Shown piece after piece: positions 6,561 through 7,054 of a stretch of DNA of 7,054 nucleotides (the first letter of the stretch is position 1; each line of letters opens with the position of its first letter). Source of the stretch: Deltaproteobacteria bacterium. GTDB taxonomy: Bacteria > Desulfobacterota > DSM-4660 > Desulfatiglandales > Desulfatiglandaceae. The stretch lies in assembly GCA_021159525.1 (NCBI GenBank), contig JAGHEC010000471.1, positions 1-7,054 on the forward strand, in the 5' to 3' direction. The notes below the pieces were generated by a model. That model made no database searches. It was not told the DNA's origin and was given only the letters and a program-made list of their open reading frames with translations. The translations under genes and the position numbers were made by a program.

Positions 6561-6676
6561 ATGTAACTCCTTGCTGGGTATTGGACACTTGCTGCTGAAT
6601 ACCGGTCGGTCATTTCTCGCTGCGGGAGATTGAGGGTTATCGGGTCTGTTCCGTTTGTTGGGCTGACGATCGCCAT
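6557..6676 (-). CDS. Possible 39-residue small protein between the NifX-like and ATPase genes
   Basis: The 146-nt gap between the NifX-like gene and ATPase A contains an ATG frame starting at 6676. It is preceded by GAGGAG six bases upstream, which is a good Shine-Dalgarno sequence at normal spacing. The frame runs 39 codons and stops at a TGA that overlaps the ATPase A start codon in an ATGA arrangement, the classic sign of translational coupling. The peptide begins MAIVSPTNG and ends PARSYI. It has no cysteines, no membrane segment and no domain I recognise, and third-position GC is only about half, so coding bias does not clearly support it. It may be a real small gene or a leader peptide that couples translation of the ATPase, or a chance frame. 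Ribosome-site and overlap evidence is good; family evidence is absent. Confidence 0.35.
   Translation of the reverse strand: MAIVSPTNGTDPITLNLPQREMTDRYSAASVQYPARSYI
6567..6572 (-). promoter_or_regulatory. Ribosome binding site that fixes the ATPase A start
   Basis: A perfect AAGGAG lies six bases upstream of the ATG at 6560, directly before the conserved first strand MIISIASGKGG. It rules out the in-frame upstream start at 6683, which would add 41 non-conserved residues ahead of the P-loop strand. Confidence 0.8.
6577..6603. repeat. Short inverted repeat upstream of ATPase A
   Basis: The six-base arms GGTATT and AATACC are separated by 15 bases, and the repeat ends five bases upstream of the ATPase A Shine-Dalgarno sequence. 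In RNA it could form a weak hairpin next to the ribosome site. The stem is short, the loop is long and there is no T-tract, so it is not a terminator and may be chance. Confidence 0.2.
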
Positions 6677-6706
6677 ACCTCACTCCTCGCGCCTCATGCC
6701 CGGTCC

Positions 6707-7054
6707 CTAATGATCGCAGATATTGGCCCCGGCCACGAGAGTCTTGGCAAGATACTGGTTTGCCAGGGACTCGGGTGCATCCATGGGAGCGCCGATAATG
6801 ACCTCCATCCCCTTTTCACGCAGCAGTTGCTGGGCCCTTTCTCCCAAGCCCCCCACAATAACCACATCCGCCCCCTGCTCATGCAGCCACTCGGGAATCG
6901 CCCCTGGTTCATGGGCAGGGGGGGTCAGCATCTCCGTCCTCAGGATCTTGCTGTCCAGGGTCTCCATAAACGCAAACTGCTCGCAATGACCGAAATGGGC
7001 TGCCAGCTTGCCCGCAGATACTGGAACAGCGATTATCTTTGCATCCGGAGAGGA
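6707..7054 (-). CDS. NifX/MTH1175-family iron-molybdenum cluster-binding protein, 5' partial
   Basis: This is the small, single-domain dinitrogenase Fe-Mo cofactor-binding fold shared by NifX, the NifB C-terminus, archaeal MTH1175 and the Desulfovibrio orange protein. Family members hold or carry metal-sulfur clusters in the cytoplasm. The reading frame is open to the window edge, giving 115 visible codons. It begins with a typical first strand (KIIAVPV), then a glycine-containing turn and the motif HFGHC (Cys at visible residue 24). Later come HEPG, a GADVVIVGG strand-turn segment, a GAP motif, and an ending NICDH with a second Cys two residues from the C-terminus. No ATG, GTG or TTG start is visible before the KIIAVPV strand, so the start probably lies one or a few codons beyond position 7054. 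The Met at 6967 lies after HFGHC and would delete the first strand. The stop is TAG. The gene is followed by two MinD/ferredoxin ATPases, which supports a role as cluster carrier or acceptor. The actual ligand is not shown by the sequence. Confidence 0.88.
   Translation of the reverse strand, partial: SSPDAKIIAVPVSAGKLAAHFGHCEQFAFMETLDSKILRTEMLTPPAHEPGAIPEWLHEQGADVVIVGGLGERAQQLLREKGMEVIIGAPMDAPESLANQYLAKTLVAGANICDH

Noticed and set aside
5868..6566. 232-codon open frame on the plus strand
   Set aside because: It is antisense to ATPase A within strongly conserved coding sequence and has no recognisable domain.
6561..6683. N-terminal extension of ATPase A by 41 residues from an ATG at 6683
   Set aside because: The extra residues are basic and Pro/Asn-rich with no conservation expected before a MinD P-loop strand; AAGGAG placed six bases before the ATG at 6560 fits the shorter form.
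6561..6706. Sigma-54 promoter in the longest gap, as in known ORP loci
   Set aside because: No TGGCAC-N5-TTGC-like pair is present on the minus strand; any such promoter would lie beyond the right edge.
6707..6967. NifX-like protein as a complete 86-residue gene starting at 6967
   Set aside because: The same frame continues upstream through HFGHC and the first strand KIIAVPV to the window edge, so the 86-residue form would lack an essential part of the fold.

Overview
The window reads as one co-directional minus-strand operon from an anaerobic bacterium, most likely a Desulfobacterota-type (deltaproteobacterial) sulfate reducer or syntroph. That placement is an inference from gene content: paired MinD-like ATPases with ferredoxin inserts, a NifX/MTH1175-type cluster-binding protein, a CoA-disulfide-reductase-type flavoprotein, and fairly GC-rich DNA. 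No rRNA or other phylogenetic marker is present. No tRNA, CRISPR array, complete insertion sequence or convincing rho-independent terminator was seen.

In transcription order (right to left) the genes are: a NifX/MTH1175-family protein whose 5' end is cut by the window edge (7054-6707); a 146-nt gap that may hold a 39-codon gene; MinD/ferredoxin ATPase A (6560-5724); MinD/ferredoxin ATPase B (5708-4842); a 71-residue glycine-rich zinc-ribbon protein (4812-4597); a DUF89/ARMT1-like metal-dependent phosphatase (4526-3687); a short J-domain protein (3628-3257); MoaA, the first enzyme of molybdopterin synthesis (3193-2216); a DUF4213/DUF364 putative metal-chelation protein (2187-1465); and a CoA-disulfide-reductase/NADH-oxidase-type flavoprotein (1451-111). 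Gaps between genes are 13 to 146 nt and most genes have a visible Shine-Dalgarno sequence. Three consecutive genes start at GTG, GTG and TTG.

The right half resembles the ATPase/cluster-carrier core of the orange-protein (ORP) loci of Desulfovibrio: a small MTH1175-like protein of the type that can bind a Mo/Cu/Fe sulfide cluster, plus two MinD-type ATPases each carrying an eight-cysteine ferredoxin domain. The left half adds molybdopterin synthesis, a possible metal chelator, a damage-control-type phosphatase, a co-chaperone and a thiol/NADH flavoprotein. A reasonable but unproven reading is a metal-cofactor assembly or delivery operon: nucleotide-driven Fe-S/Mo handling upstream, with cofactor precursor, chaperone and redox functions downstream.

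The first 110 bases lie beyond the last recognised gene. They hold a weak candidate promoter and short frames open to the window edge, none of which could be identified.
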